A stretch of 64,000 nt of DNA from CAYQJL01 sp964573295 (GTDB lineage Bacteria > Eisenbacteria > RBG-16-71-46 > CAIMUX01 > WJJG01). Shown here in pieces: positions 52,925-61,100 of this stretch. A program made the position numbers and the translations under genes. Below the pieces are notes generated by a model. The model saw only the letters and a list, made by a program, of their open reading frames with translations, was not told where the DNA came from and did not search any database. Every line of letters starts with the position of its first letter. Within the stretch, counting starts at the first letter, position 1. The DNA lies in assembly GCA_964573295.1 (NCBI GenBank), contig CAZNJE010000001.1, positions 124,001 to 188,000 of the forward strand. The letters are read 5' to 3'.

Positions 52925-53503
52925 TCAAGCGAAGATACGCCGCTCGGCGATCTCGCAGATGATGTGGCCGGCGGTGATCTGGGCCTCCTGTATGCGAGGG
53001 GCTTGCTGCGAATCGATCTTGAGCGCGTAGTCCACCAGCTCGGCCAGCTGTCCGCCATCGCGCCCGGTCCATCCGAAGGTGATCATGCCGATGCGCTTCG
53101 CCAGCTTCGTGGCCTCGATCACGTTGGGGGAATCGCCGCTGGTCGAGATCGCGACGGCGACGTCGCCCCGCGCGCCAACGCCGGGCAGCTGCCGAGAGAA
53201 GACATACTCGAATCCGTAGTCGTTTCCGATGGCGGTCAGTGTGCTCGAGTTGGTCGACAGCGACAGGGCCGGCAGTGAAGGCCGGTCCAGGTAGAACCGA
53301 CCCGACAGCTCGGCGGCCAGATGTTGGGCGTCGGCCGCGGACCCGCCGTTACCGTAGAAGATCACCTTCCCGCCCCCGCGGATGCAGTCGACGATGATCG
53401 ACGCCATGGCCTCGAGCATCTCAACCTGCTCGAGCAATGCCTCGACGACCCGCAGGGTCTCGCGAACCTGTTCCGTGATCGACTCCTTCATCGCCCCCCC
53501 CAT
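52925..53503 (-). CDS. gmhA: sedoheptulose-7-phosphate isomerase-like SIS protein (GmhA)
   Basis: About 192 aa. Helical start ITEQVRETLRVVEALLEQV, SIS motif GGGKVIFYGNGGSAADAQHL, ELSGRFYLDRPSLPALSLS, ISTSGDSPNVI and the closing IQEAQITAGHIICEIAE. Length and motifs fit GmhA, which makes heptose phosphate for lipopolysaccharide core. A start at ATG 53491 is also possible. It follows the glycosyltransferase gene by 9 nt, which fits an LPS or glycan unit. Confidence 0.9.
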   Translation of the reverse strand: MGGAMKESITEQVRETLRVVEALLEQVEMLEAMASIIVDCIRGGGKVIFYGNGGSAADAQHLAAELSGRFYLDRPSLPALSLSTNSSTLTAIGNDYGFEYVFSRQLPGVGARGDVAVAISTSGDSPNVIEATKLAKRIGMITFGWTGRDGGQLAELVDYALKIDSQQAPRIQEAQITAGHIICEIAERRIFA

Positions 53504-53512
53504 GCCATGACC

Positions 53513-54751
53513 TCAGCCCGGGCCTGACGCCGTATCCACAGCCCGCCCGTCCTTGGACGCCGTCTCCGCAGACCGCCCGCCCCCGGACGCCGTCCGCGCA
53601 GACCGTCCGCCTCCGGGCGGCGCGGCGCCGGCGAGGCGCTCGATGGCCGCCACCAGCGGCTCCCACGAGTACTTGCGCTTCTCTCGGCGCACCCCCTCGC
53701 GCATGGCCTCCTCGCGCTGCTCGGCGTAGAAGCGTTCGATGGCATCCGCCAGCGCTCCAGGATCGTCCGGTCGTACCACGAAGCCGGTCTCGTTGTCCAG
53801 AACCACCTCGCTAAGCCCTCCCACGTCGGTGCAGATCACCGGCGTGTCCAGGTGGTAGGCCACCGGCACGATGCCGCTCTGCGTCGCAGAGTGATACGGC
53901 AGCGCTACGCAGTCGGCGGCCGAGAAGTGGACCGCCACCTGGTCCTCGGGTATGTAGTCGCTGTAGAAGACAACAGCGTCTTCCAGACCACCGGCTCGCA
54001 CCAGGTCACGGTAGCGCTGCTCGTCGTCGTAGAACTCGCCGGCCACCAGCAAGCGAACCGGCCGGCGGCGGCGCACCAGGGGTAGGGCCTGGAGCAGCAG
54101 ATCCAGGCCCTTGTAGCGACGGATGAAGCCGAAGAAGAGAATCCAGGGTCCTTCCTCGAGCCCGAGCCGCCGGCGCGCCTCACCTTTCCCGATCCGCTCA
54201 CCGAAGACGTTGTAGACGGGATGATGCACCAGAGCGTTGGGAACATCCGGCCGGAAGCCGAGCAGGTCCTGCCGCACCGACTCGGACATCGTGATGAAGC
54301 CGTCGCCCGGCGCGAGGGCGTAGCGGGTCAGAGCCGCGTCGAACGGCCGCCGTTCATGCGGCACGATGTTATCGCACACGAAGATGATGCGCGCATCGGT
54401 CCAGCGTTTCAACCAGCGGGCGATGGTACCGAAAGCTGGGGCGAAGAACGGCATCCAGTACCGGAAGATCACCACGTCGGGCTGAAGCGCGGCCGCGCGC
54501 CGTGCCGTACGCCACCAGCTCAACGGGCCGATCGAGTCGAGCACCGGTTCGGCGGGAAACCGGGCGATGTCGGCGGCTTCCTCCTCGGCAACGTACTGCG
54601 TCTTGCCCGGAAACAGCCGGTCGGGATACTGCCGGGTGAAGGAGAGGAAGCTGACCTCGTGGCTCCGCGCCATCTCTCGCGCCAGGATCGCGTTGAACAG
54701 CGCGATCCCCCCCCGCATGGGAAAACAGGTACCGATGAAGACGATCCTCAT
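53513..54751 (-). CDS. family 4 (GT-B) glycosyltransferase
   Basis: About 412 aa from ATG 54751 (MRIVFIGTCFPMRGGIALFN) with GGGGAGG upstream. N-domain Rossmann start with an x-GG-I loop; C-domain WILFFGFIRRYKGLDLLLQA, LVAGEFYDD, CVALPYHSATQSGIVPVAYH with the GT4 acidic/His-type region, and ICTDVGGLSEVVLD. The donor sugar is unknown. The last roughly 35 residues are three 10-residue repeats (GGGRSARTAS, GGGRSAETAS, KDGRAVDTAS) from a 30-bp tandem repeat. It pairs with gmhA downstream in an envelope-glycan context. Confidence 0.87.
   Translation of the reverse strand: MRIVFIGTCFPMRGGIALFNAILAREMARSHEVSFLSFTRQYPDRLFPGKTQYVAEEEAADIARFPAEPVLDSIGPLSWWRTARRAAALQPDVVIFRYWMPFFAPAFGTIARWLKRWTDARIIFVCDNIVPHERRPFDAALTRYALAPGDGFITMSESVRQDLLGFRPDVPNALVHHPVYNVFGERIGKGEARRRLGLEEGPWILFFGFIRRYKGLDLLLQALPLVRRRRPVRLLVAGEFYDDEQRYRDLVRAGGLEDAVVFYSDYIPEDQVAVHFSAADCVALPYHSATQSGIVPVAYHLDTPVICTDVGGLSEVVLDNETGFVVRPDDPGALADAIERFYAEQREEAMREGVRREKRKYSWEPLVAAIERLAGAAPPGGGRSARTASGGGRSAETASKDGRAVDTASGPG
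53526..53615. repeat. 30-bp tandem repeat (3 units) at 3' end of glycosyltransferase
   Basis: Units 53526-53555, 53556-53585 and 53586-53615 encode the three 10-residue C-terminal repeats. Confidence 0.9.
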
Positions 54752-54944
54752 CGCCGCCTCCCCGTCCGCTGGCCGCGTTCCTTCACGCGAACGACCATCT
54801 GTCCTCCTCTTGTCTCGGGTCGGGTTGGGTTGGGTTGGCCCGCCGACCGACGGAACGCGGCGGCTACGGGCAACGACGCCCTGAGGATGGATCAAATGGC
54901 CGACCTTCTCAAGTCCGGCGAAGCCGGATGGAGCGAACATGGCT

Positions 54945-54980
54945 CGGGGGCGGCCTCCCGACATGGGTGACCCGCCCCCG
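54945..54980. terminator. hairpin downstream of the GAPDH pair
   Basis: CGGGGGCGG (54945-54953) pairs perfectly with CCGCCCCCG (54972-54980), loop 18 nt, 40 bp past the stop of the first-listed gap gene. A GGGTT-type short repeat lies at 54820-54840. No T run. Confidence 0.6.
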
Positions 54981-55019
54981 GCTGAGATTCACGCGGCGGC
55001 CGCTCGCTGCGCCACTGAC

Positions 55020-56021
55020 CTATTTCATCATCTCGCGCAGCCGCACCATCAGGTCCACGACGCGGCAGGAGTAGCCCCACTCGTTGTCGTACCACGATAC
55101 GGTCTTGAGAAGCCGGTCGCCAAGCACCTGGGTGGACATGGCATCGAAGATCGAGGAGTGGGAATTGCCGATCACATCGCTCGAGACGATCGGCTCATCG
55201 CAGTATTCCAGGATCTTCTTCAACGGGCCGTCGGCGGCCTTTTTGACGGCCGCATTGACCGTCTCGACCGACACGTCGGTGGCCATCTCGGTCACCAGGT
55301 CCACGATCGACCCGTCGGGCACGGGCACCCGCATCGCCATGCCGTCGAGCTTGCCGGCCAGATTGGGCAACACCTTACCCACCGCGCGCGCTGCCCCGGT
55401 GGTCGTCGGAATGATGTTCTCCGCGGCCGCTCGCGAACGGCGCAGGTCCTTGTGCGGAACGTCGGCCAGGCGTTGATCGTTCGTGTAGGCGTGCACCGTG
55501 GTCATCACGCCCTTGACGATCCCGAACTGCTCGTCGAGGATCATGGCCAGCGGCGCCAGGCAGTTGGTGGTGCATGAGGCATTCGAGACGATCTCGTGCT
55601 CGGGCTTGAGCACACTGTCATTGACACCCAGCACCACGGTGGCGTCGATCTCATCCTGGGACGGCACGGTCAGGATGACCTTCTTGGCGCCGGCGGCAAG
55701 ATGGTCGGCAATCTGTTCCCGTTTCCGAAAGCGGCCCGTGGCTTCGACCACGACGTCAACCCCCAGGCTCTTCCACGGCAACTCGGCTACCTCACGGATC
55801 GCCGTCATCTTGATGTTGTGGTGATTGACCTTCCAAGTGTTGTCTTCCAGGGCCAGGGTGCCCCTGAAGGTGCCCATTACCGTGTCGTACTTGAAAAGGT
55901 AGACGAGCCCTTTGTTGTCGGCGATGTCGTTGATCGCCACGACCTCGATATCATCGCGGTCACTCAAAATCCGCAAGACCGAGCGACCGATTCTGCCAAA
56001 TCCGTTGATGGCTACACGCAT
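55020..56021 (-). CDS. gap: glyceraldehyde-3-phosphate dehydrogenase
   Basis: About 333 aa from ATG 56021 with GAGGAGG upstream (MRVAINGFGRIGR). NAD-binding VAINDIAD with the Asp that favours NAD, catalytic Cys in SNASCTTNCLAPLA, HAYTNDQRL, the triad-neighbour RSRAAAENIIPT, and WYDNEWGYSCR. This is the complete canonical enzyme of glycolysis/gluconeogenesis. It lies 30 nt downstream of a second, more divergent gap gene in the same transcript. Confidence 0.97.
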   Translation of the reverse strand: MRVAINGFGRIGRSVLRILSDRDDIEVVAINDIADNKGLVYLFKYDTVMGTFRGTLALEDNTWKVNHHNIKMTAIREVAELPWKSLGVDVVVEATGRFRKREQIADHLAAGAKKVILTVPSQDEIDATVVLGVNDSVLKPEHEIVSNASCTTNCLAPLAMILDEQFGIVKGVMTTVHAYTNDQRLADVPHKDLRRSRAAAENIIPTTTGAARAVGKVLPNLAGKLDGMAMRVPVPDGSIVDLVTEMATDVSVETVNAAVKKAADGPLKKILEYCDEPIVSSDVIGNSHSSIFDAMSTQVLGDRLLKTVSWYDNEWGYSCRVVDLMVRLREMMK

Positions 56022-56050
56022 CACGAGACCTCCTCTTGCTTGACTCCGCC

Positions 56051-57061
56051 CTACCACCACTGCGCCATCTCTTCGATGAGCTCGACGACCCGAGCGGCGT
56101 AGCCCCAGCCGTTGTCATACCAGGTGAGCGTCTTGACCATATTCTCACCCGCAATCATGGTGGCGAGGGAATCGAAGATCGCCGAATGCGAGTTGCCGAT
56201 CACGTCGCTGCTGACGATCGGCTGGTCGGTGTACTCGACAATGTTCTTGTACCGGCTCTGGGCGGCACTCCAGACGAGGTTGTTGACCCCTTCGGCGGTG
56301 ACATTGCGCTCGGTGACGGTGACCAGATCGACCACGCTGCCGTCGGGAACCGGCACGTTCATGGCGATCCCGGCCATCCTGCCCTTCATCTCCGGCAGAA
56401 TTTGCTCGACTGCCAGCGGCGACCAAGTCGAGGCCGGGATGATGTTCTCGGCCGCGGCACGGGAACGCCTCATCTCGTCATGGGGCACATCCGCGAGGCG
56501 CTGATCGTTCGTGTAGGCATGCACCGTGGTCATGTAGGCGTGACGGATGCCGAAGCCATCATTCAAGATCTTGATAATCGGCGCCACGGCGTTCGATGTG
56601 CAGGATCCGTTCGATACGATGCGGTGCTCGGGCTTGAGCATGTCGTCATTGACGCCGGTGACCATCGTCAGGTCCACCTCCTCCTGGGCACGGGGTGGTA
56701 CCGTGAGGATGACCTTCTGAGCGCCGGACTCCAGGTGCTTCAGCATCCACTGGCGGGTGCGGTAGCGGCCGGTGGCCTCGACGACGATCTGGACGCCGTA
56801 TTGCGCCCAGGGCACCTCGCCCGGCTCCTTGAGCTGCAGCATGCGAATCTGCCGGCCGCCAATGTACATGAAGCCGTCCGATACCGTGAACGGCTCCTGG
56901 AAGCGACCGTGCACCGTGTCGAAGCGGAGCAAGTACTCCAGCCCCTTTGGGTCGGCGATGTCGTTGATGACGGCGATATCGATTCCGGGCACCTTGCGCG
57001 AGATGCGGAAGATGTTCCGGCCGATCCGGCCGAAGCCCATCAGGCCTACGCGAACACTCAT
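56051..57061 (-). CDS. gap: second glyceraldehyde-3-phosphate dehydrogenase
   Basis: About 336 aa from ATG 57061 with AGGAGG upstream. VRVGLMGFGRIGRNIFRIS start, INDIADPKGLEYLLRFD, catalytic Cys in SNGSCTSNAVAPI, HAYTNDQRLADVP, ENIIPAST and TWYDNGWGYAARVVEL. Compared with its neighbour it carries Ser for Thr beside the Cys (CTSN instead of CTTN) and several altered loops, so coenzyme or direction preference may differ. It may come from an old duplication. First gene of the pair, preceded by a 398-bp divergent region. Confidence 0.95.
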   Translation of the reverse strand: MSVRVGLMGFGRIGRNIFRISRKVPGIDIAVINDIADPKGLEYLLRFDTVHGRFQEPFTVSDGFMYIGGRQIRMLQLKEPGEVPWAQYGVQIVVEATGRYRTRQWMLKHLESGAQKVILTVPPRAQEEVDLTMVTGVNDDMLKPEHRIVSNGSCTSNAVAPIIKILNDGFGIRHAYMTTVHAYTNDQRLADVPHDEMRRSRAAAENIIPASTWSPLAVEQILPEMKGRMAGIAMNVPVPDGSVVDLVTVTERNVTAEGVNNLVWSAAQSRYKNIVEYTDQPIVSSDVIGNSHSAIFDSLATMIAGENMVKTLTWYDNGWGYAARVVELIEEMAQWW

Positions 57062-57459
57062 ATCTCTCAAACCTCCTTGTTTCGGTCATCCGGCCCAGAT
57101 CAACTCACTCCCGGAGAACAAGGTTCTGCGAGGCGGCCCCATCACGCGCAGTTCACCTTCGCGAAACTCCCTATCCATCGCAAGGATCGAACGCTGATGA
57201 GGATGAGTCCCCGTCGAGGGACCCACCTTCGGCACCGGTCCTGACTTCCCTAGATCGGTCGGTGCGTCGGCGGATCTTAGCACCGTCCGGTTGGGCATGT
57301 AAGATCTTGCTGGGAAGACCTGCCATCGTGTAGAAGTGGTTCTAGACGACCGATTCTAGGTTTGGAGAGCGCAAGGGGTTTCTCGGAAAGAAGATAGCCA
57401 GAAGACGGTTACGGGGCGGCGCTCCCCGGACCGGCCACCCATCCCAGGAGGCAAGGATC
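57062..57459. other. divergent intergenic region
   Basis: 398 bp between the GAPDH pair and the HtrA-like gene. Promoters for both directions are expected. I see no credible gene and no clear promoter match. Around 57305-57370 it becomes locally richer in A+T. Confidence 0.5.
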
Positions 57460-58887
57460 ATGAAGACCACCCCTGCCCACAATACGCGGCCAAACTCATC
57501 CCAGGCCGGTCCCTCGCACGCCGGTCCGAGCAACACCGCCCCCACGCAGCCGGCAACCCTCTCGCGTGCGGCGACCCTCTCGCGTGCGGCGACCCTCTCA
57601 CACCCGGCGACCCTCTCGCGCCCGGCGACCCTCTCGCGCCCGGCGACTCCCACGCGTGGCGGCCTTCGACGTACAGTCGCCGCGGCCCTGCTGATCGTGG
57701 TCGCTTCCCTCTCCGGCCCGGGCGCCACTGCACAACCCCAGGCGGGACCATCCCCGGACTGGCCGCGCTTGCGCGAGTCGGTCGTCGAGATGCGGGTACT
57801 GGTCACCGGACGCGATCCGGTCGTCGTCTACGGTTTCGCCCTCGAGGACATTGACGGGATCGTGACGTGCCAGAACCTTGTAGCCGGAGCCGAGCAGATC
57901 CTGGTGCGCACCCGCGCCGGTGACATCTTCGAGGCCGAGCGCTATGTCGCTCACGATCCGGCGCGCAATCTGGTGGTGATCGAGACCGATCACGACGTAC
58001 CCGGTCTCGATTGGGGCTCTCACTTGATGTTCTCGCAGCGTCAGTTCGGCCTTGTTCTCCTGCCGCCCTCGGTAGGCCAGCACGTTTACCCAATGCGGTT
58101 TCTGAACGATTTCCTGGCGCCCGAGGCCGGCGAGCTCCTGGCGTGCTGGGGAGACATCTCGCCCGGGCTTCCTTACGCCGACTCGCTGGGCGCGGCCGTT
58201 GGTGTGGTGCAAGTGCTCGAACGCGGCGAGGATCGGGTGGTGTGTGCCGTCCCCATCGACCGCGTGCGGGAGATGATGGCCCAGCCCGACCGGGGTGGTC
58301 GGCTCGAGGATCTGCCGGCCGAGAAGGCCGCTTTCGTGGATCCCGCCACGGCGGCGGGCGCGCAGGTGATGGGAGCGGTGCTGTGCCGGTCAAAGCGCTT
58401 CGGTCAGGGCGTATCTTATCTCATGCAGGCGCTGGAACAGGATCCGAAATCCCACGAAGCCAAGCTCGAATGGGGCATGGCGTTGCAGCTCCAGCGCGAC
58501 TTCGCGGCGGCGGAGATCTTCTACCGCGAAGCCCTGGCGCTCGAACCGGGCAGCGCCCGGGCCCACCTTTACCTCGGTTCCTGTCACTTCATGCAGGGCG
58601 ACTACGACCAAGCTGGAACGGCCTATGAAGAAGCGATCGCAACCGATCCCGACTGGGCCCTCCCGCTGGTCAACATGGGCGGCCTGCAGTACCTGCGGGG
58701 CGATGTCGAGCGGGCCGAGCGGCTCATGAAGAAAGCTCTCGAGATGAAGCCCGACATGGGATTGGCTCTATTCAACCTGGGCATGCTCTACTACGCGAGC
58801 GGCCAGACTGACGAGGGCTCAGCCGTCCTGGCACGGCTCAGGGCTCGCCGCAGCGGATTTGCAACGTTGCTGCTGGAGCGCATTTGA
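57460..58887 (+). CDS. HtrA-like pseudo-protease domain with C-terminal TPR repeats
   Basis: About 475 aa from ATG 57460 with AGGAGG upstream. Residues 30-65 are six-residue ATLSRA/P repeats from an 18-bp tandem repeat, then a signal or anchor (AAALLIVVASLSGPGATA). The first domain follows the trypsin-like HtrA layout, but the catalytic His is Asn (TCQNLVAGA where HtrA has TNNHVV), the Asp is Asn (HDPARNLVVIE), and no GxSGG is present. TPR units fill about 310-475 (AKLEWGMALQLQRDFAAAEI, LVNMGGLQYLRGDVERAERL, LFNLGMLYYASGQTDEG). It is probably a non-catalytic exported binding protein. Confidence 0.82.
   Translation: MKTTPAHNTRPNSSQAGPSHAGPSNTAPTQPATLSRAATLSRAATLSHPATLSRPATLSRPATPTRGGLRRTVAAALLIVVASLSGPGATAQPQAGPSPDWPRLRESVVEMRVLVTGRDPVVVYGFALEDIDGIVTCQNLVAGAEQILVRTRAGDIFEAERYVAHDPARNLVVIETDHDVPGLDWGSHLMFSQRQFGLVLLPPSVGQHVYPMRFLNDFLAPEAGELLACWGDISPGLPYADSLGAAVGVVQVLERGEDRVVCAVPIDRVREMMAQPDRGGRLEDLPAEKAAFVDPATAAGAQVMGAVLCRSKRFGQGVSYLMQALEQDPKSHEAKLEWGMALQLQRDFAAAEIFYREALALEPGSARAHLYLGSCHFMQGDYDQAGTAYEEAIATDPDWALPLVNMGGLQYLRGDVERAERLMKKALEMKPDMGLALFNLGMLYYASGQTDEGSAVLARLRARRSGFATLLLERI
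57551..57640. repeat. 18-bp tandem repeat (5 units) near start of HtrA-like gene
   Basis: Units 57551-57568, 57569-57586, 57587-57604, 57605-57622 and 57623-57640, plus a degenerate sixth, encode the ATLSRA/ATLSRP repeats before the signal segment. Confidence 0.9.
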
Positions 58888-59084
58888 TCCTCTTGAAGCG
58901 TCCGGTGGCGGAATGGGACCACACACGCGCAAACGCTTGCCAGACAACAGACTCATGGAAGACGGGCGCCGTGGACAGGAAACCATCTTTCCGCGGGCGC
59001 CGTCCCGCCACCGCCCTCTCTGGAGTTTCGCGGTGGGTCTCAGCAGTACCGCCACCGCCTTTCACTGTCGAACCGGATATCCGC

Positions 59085-59114
59085 TTGACCTGCGCCTCCG
59101 CAAACCTCTATAAT
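59085..59114 (+). promoter_or_regulatory. strong sigma70-type promoter
   Basis: TTGACC (59085-59090), 18-bp spacer, TATAAT (59109-59114), the best promoter match in the window. Start near 59121 would give a leader of about 325 nt before the secreted dockerin-like protein. The stretch 58888-59084 before it contains no gene. Confidence 0.75.
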
Positions 59115-59120
59115 TCTAAG

Positions 59121-59445
59121 CGATGGTAGATGGACCGGAGTGAGTGCACAGAGCTTGGCTCCTTTGCAAGACAGGTCCCCGTTGGGTGGTGAGAGAGAGC
59201 AACAATCAACGGGAATGTGTTGCGCAAAAGGAGAAGCGATCTCGCGTGATCTTCTTGGGAGAGGCCCCTTGCACCCGGTGCCTAGCCAGCAATGAGCTAG
59301 GGGGACTCGATCAGGATGCACGCTCCGGTTGCCAGGCTCGCGAGATCAGTGACTCGTTTCTCTGTAACTTGGGTGCGGCCTGTGCGGGAACGCTAGCTTG
59401 GATGATCAACTCCAGGCCCGGCAGGCTAGAAGGAGGACTAGCATC
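59121..59445 (+). ncRNA. candidate structured leader or small RNA
   Basis: Between the strong promoter and the ribosome site at 59431 lie several compatible stems: GGACC/GGTCC (59132-59136 with 59174-59178) around a GAGC/GCTC hairpin; CCGTTG/CAACGG (59179-59184 with 59207-59212); a 9-bp GATCTCGCG/CGCGAGATC (59238-59246 with 59339-59347) enclosing CCTAGC/GCTAGG (59281-59286 with 59296-59301). It is not recognisable as tmRNA, RNase P, SRP, 6S or a known riboswitch. A 101-codon frame crosses it but looks non-coding. Confidence 0.45.
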
Positions 59446-60012
59446 ATGAGGAATGTAGTGCTAGCAGTCATGATCGGCCTGGTGTTCACAGCCGGGGCGG
59501 CCAACGCCACGATTCCGGATCCCGATCTCTGCACTGTTGCCCCCTGCGACGATTTTCTCGGTGTCGTGACCTATCCGGATCCGCTTCCGGGTGGTTCGGG
59601 CGAGTTCACGGTCAACGTTCGCAACGGCGACAACGATCCGATCCCGGACGCATTCGTGGAAGTGGTTTTCCTCGTCGAGGCCAACCACCTGTTCTGCCCG
59701 GACATCGTCCTCGATGGCAATACCGATGACGTGGGCAACGTTGTGTTCAACATCTCCGCCGGTGGTTGCACCGAGGGCACCGACGCAATTCAGATCGTCG
59801 CCAATGGCACGCCGATTCGTACGTACACCAGTGCGAAGAGCGGCGACTGGGACACGGCGGCCGATGGTTCGGTCGGTCTGTCAGACTTCATCTTCTTCGG
59901 TGGCAACTACGGTCCCACGATCGGTGGCTGCGCCGACTTCTTCAACGATGGTGGCACCGGGCTGGACGACCTGATCGGCTTCGGTGAAATGTTCGGTCAC
60001 GAGTGCCCCTAA
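59446..60012 (+). CDS. small secreted Ig-like protein with dockerin-like C-terminus
   Basis: About 188 aa from ATG 59446 with AAGGAGG upstream. Signal peptide MRNVVLAVMIGLVFTAGA, cleavage near ANATIPD. An Ig-like module (GGSGEFTVNVRNGDNDPIPD, VVFNISAGGC) with three Cys pairs, then two Asp-rich helix-loop units (WDTAADGSVGLSDFIFFGGN and GTGLDDLIGFGEMFGHEC) like dockerin type I. These loops bind calcium in dockerins. Probably an abundant secreted or surface-assembled protein, given its strong promoter and terminator. Function unknown. Confidence 0.82.
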   Translation: MRNVVLAVMIGLVFTAGAANATIPDPDLCTVAPCDDFLGVVTYPDPLPGGSGEFTVNVRNGDNDPIPDAFVEVVFLVEANHLFCPDIVLDGNTDDVGNVVFNISAGGCTEGTDAIQIVANGTPIRTYTSAKSGDWDTAADGSVGLSDFIFFGGNYGPTIGGCADFFNDGGTGLDDLIGFGEMFGHECP

Positions 60013-60056
60013 TCGAGTGTCATCTCGAATCTAGCGGCTAGATCGTTCGTGCTTTG

Positions 60057-60095
60057 GCGGCCCTGATTCCCGCGGGATCAGGGCCGCACTTTTTG
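60057..60095. terminator. intrinsic terminator
   Basis: A perfect 11-bp stem GCGGCCCTGAT/ATCAGGGCCGC (60057-60067 with 60077-60087) and 9-nt loop, followed by ACTTTTTG. It ends the secreted-protein transcript on the plus strand; the opposite side ends the RNase H gene. Confidence 0.9.
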
Positions 60096-60124
60096 TCCTC
60101 GCGATCTTGTCCTCGCGATCTTCT

Positions 60125-60769
60125 CTACGTCTGCTTCTTCTCAACCAGGGCACGGCCCTTGGCACACAGGCGATCGCAACGCTCGTTGAGCGCATGGCCG
60201 CTGTGGCCGGCCACCTTCTGCCAGACGATCTCGCGGCCACCGGTCAGCGCCGCCAGTTCTTCCCACAGGTCGCGGTTCTCGACCGGGCTCCCGGTTACCG
60301 TCTTCCAGTTTCGCTTCCGCCAGCCGTGAATCCAGCTCGTGATGCCCTTGATGACATAGCTGCTGTCACCAACCGCACAGAGGGGGCCCGATGTCTCTCG
60401 GAGCAACGTGATCGCACCGGTGAGTTCCATGCGGTTGTTGGTTGTGTGTCCTTCGCCCCCAAAGAGTTCGCCGTCGTCCGGCAACACGACCCCCCAGCCG
60501 CCGGGACCCGGATTCGGCCGGCTGCCGCCGTCGAAGGCGCCCAGGGGCCGGCCGGCACCGTCGCTCCAGGGCGGTCCCGACCGGCGGGAAGGATCGAACA
60601 CGGCCAAGATCTCATCGATCCGGGAGGCGTTCTTCGGGAACGCGTGGCGCTGGGGGTTCTTCTCCACGTGCACCGTGCGCCGCTTGCCGTCGCGATACCA
60701 GTTGACGACGCTGCCGTCGGCGAAGGTGAGCTTGATGCCGTACTGAATCGGGCTCTGGTGGTAGTCCAC
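60125..60769 (-). CDS. rnhA: ribonuclease HI with N-terminal extension
   Basis: About 214 aa. GTG 60769 with GGAGGAG close upstream is preferred; ATG 60811 is an alternative. Residues 1-70 form a small domain (YGIKLTFADGSVVNWYRDGK, TVHVEKNPQRHAFPKNASRI) not found in E. coli RnhA. The RNase H fold then has AFDGGSRPNPGPGGWGVVL (Asp), TTNNRMELTGAITLL (Glu), CAVGDSSYVIKGI (Asp), GWRKRNWKT and VAGHSGHALNERCDRL (His, Asp), the full DEDD set. It removes RNA from RNA-DNA hybrids. A 14-bp repeat sits at 60096-60123 just past its stop. Confidence 0.93.
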   Translation of the reverse strand: MDYHQSPIQYGIKLTFADGSVVNWYRDGKRRTVHVEKNPQRHAFPKNASRIDEILAVFDPSRRSGPPWSDGAGRPLGAFDGGSRPNPGPGGWGVVLPDDGELFGGEGHTTNNRMELTGAITLLRETSGPLCAVGDSSYVIKGITSWIHGWRKRNWKTVTGSPVENRDLWEELAALTGGREIVWQKVAGHSGHALNERCDRLCAKGRALVEKKQT

Positions 60770-61100
60770 GGCTCCTCCAAAAGATGATGTTTCCGACCGG
60801 TCCTGATACATGGAGTCCGCGAGAGCCCAGGTCAACTGTGACATCGGCACGACTGCGGCCGGAGGGGCTCTGGTGGCGCCAAGTTCGAGATCACCGCGCC
60901 AAGAGGCACCCCGCATAGCGGAAACAGCCCTTCGGCTCGTCCACCCATCGGTTATACTCCAGCTGGGTGACGCGTACCAGCTTCCCCTGGCCTCGTCACC
61001 GGGAAGCGGCAACGCGTACGATCGCGATGGGACGGCTGGCGCAGGCGGCACTTGCCCTCGCACCGGCAGGGGGGATCGAAAGGGCAGGGGGGATCGAGGT

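Noticed and set aside
54820..54840. GGGTT repeat as telomere-like sequence
   Set aside because: Only about four units in a bacterial-style intergenic gap; part of the general tandem-repeat tendency.
59144..59449. 101-codon frame through the structured leader
   Set aside because: No ribosome site, unusual composition, and it ends within the following signal-peptide gene; stems explain the sequence better.
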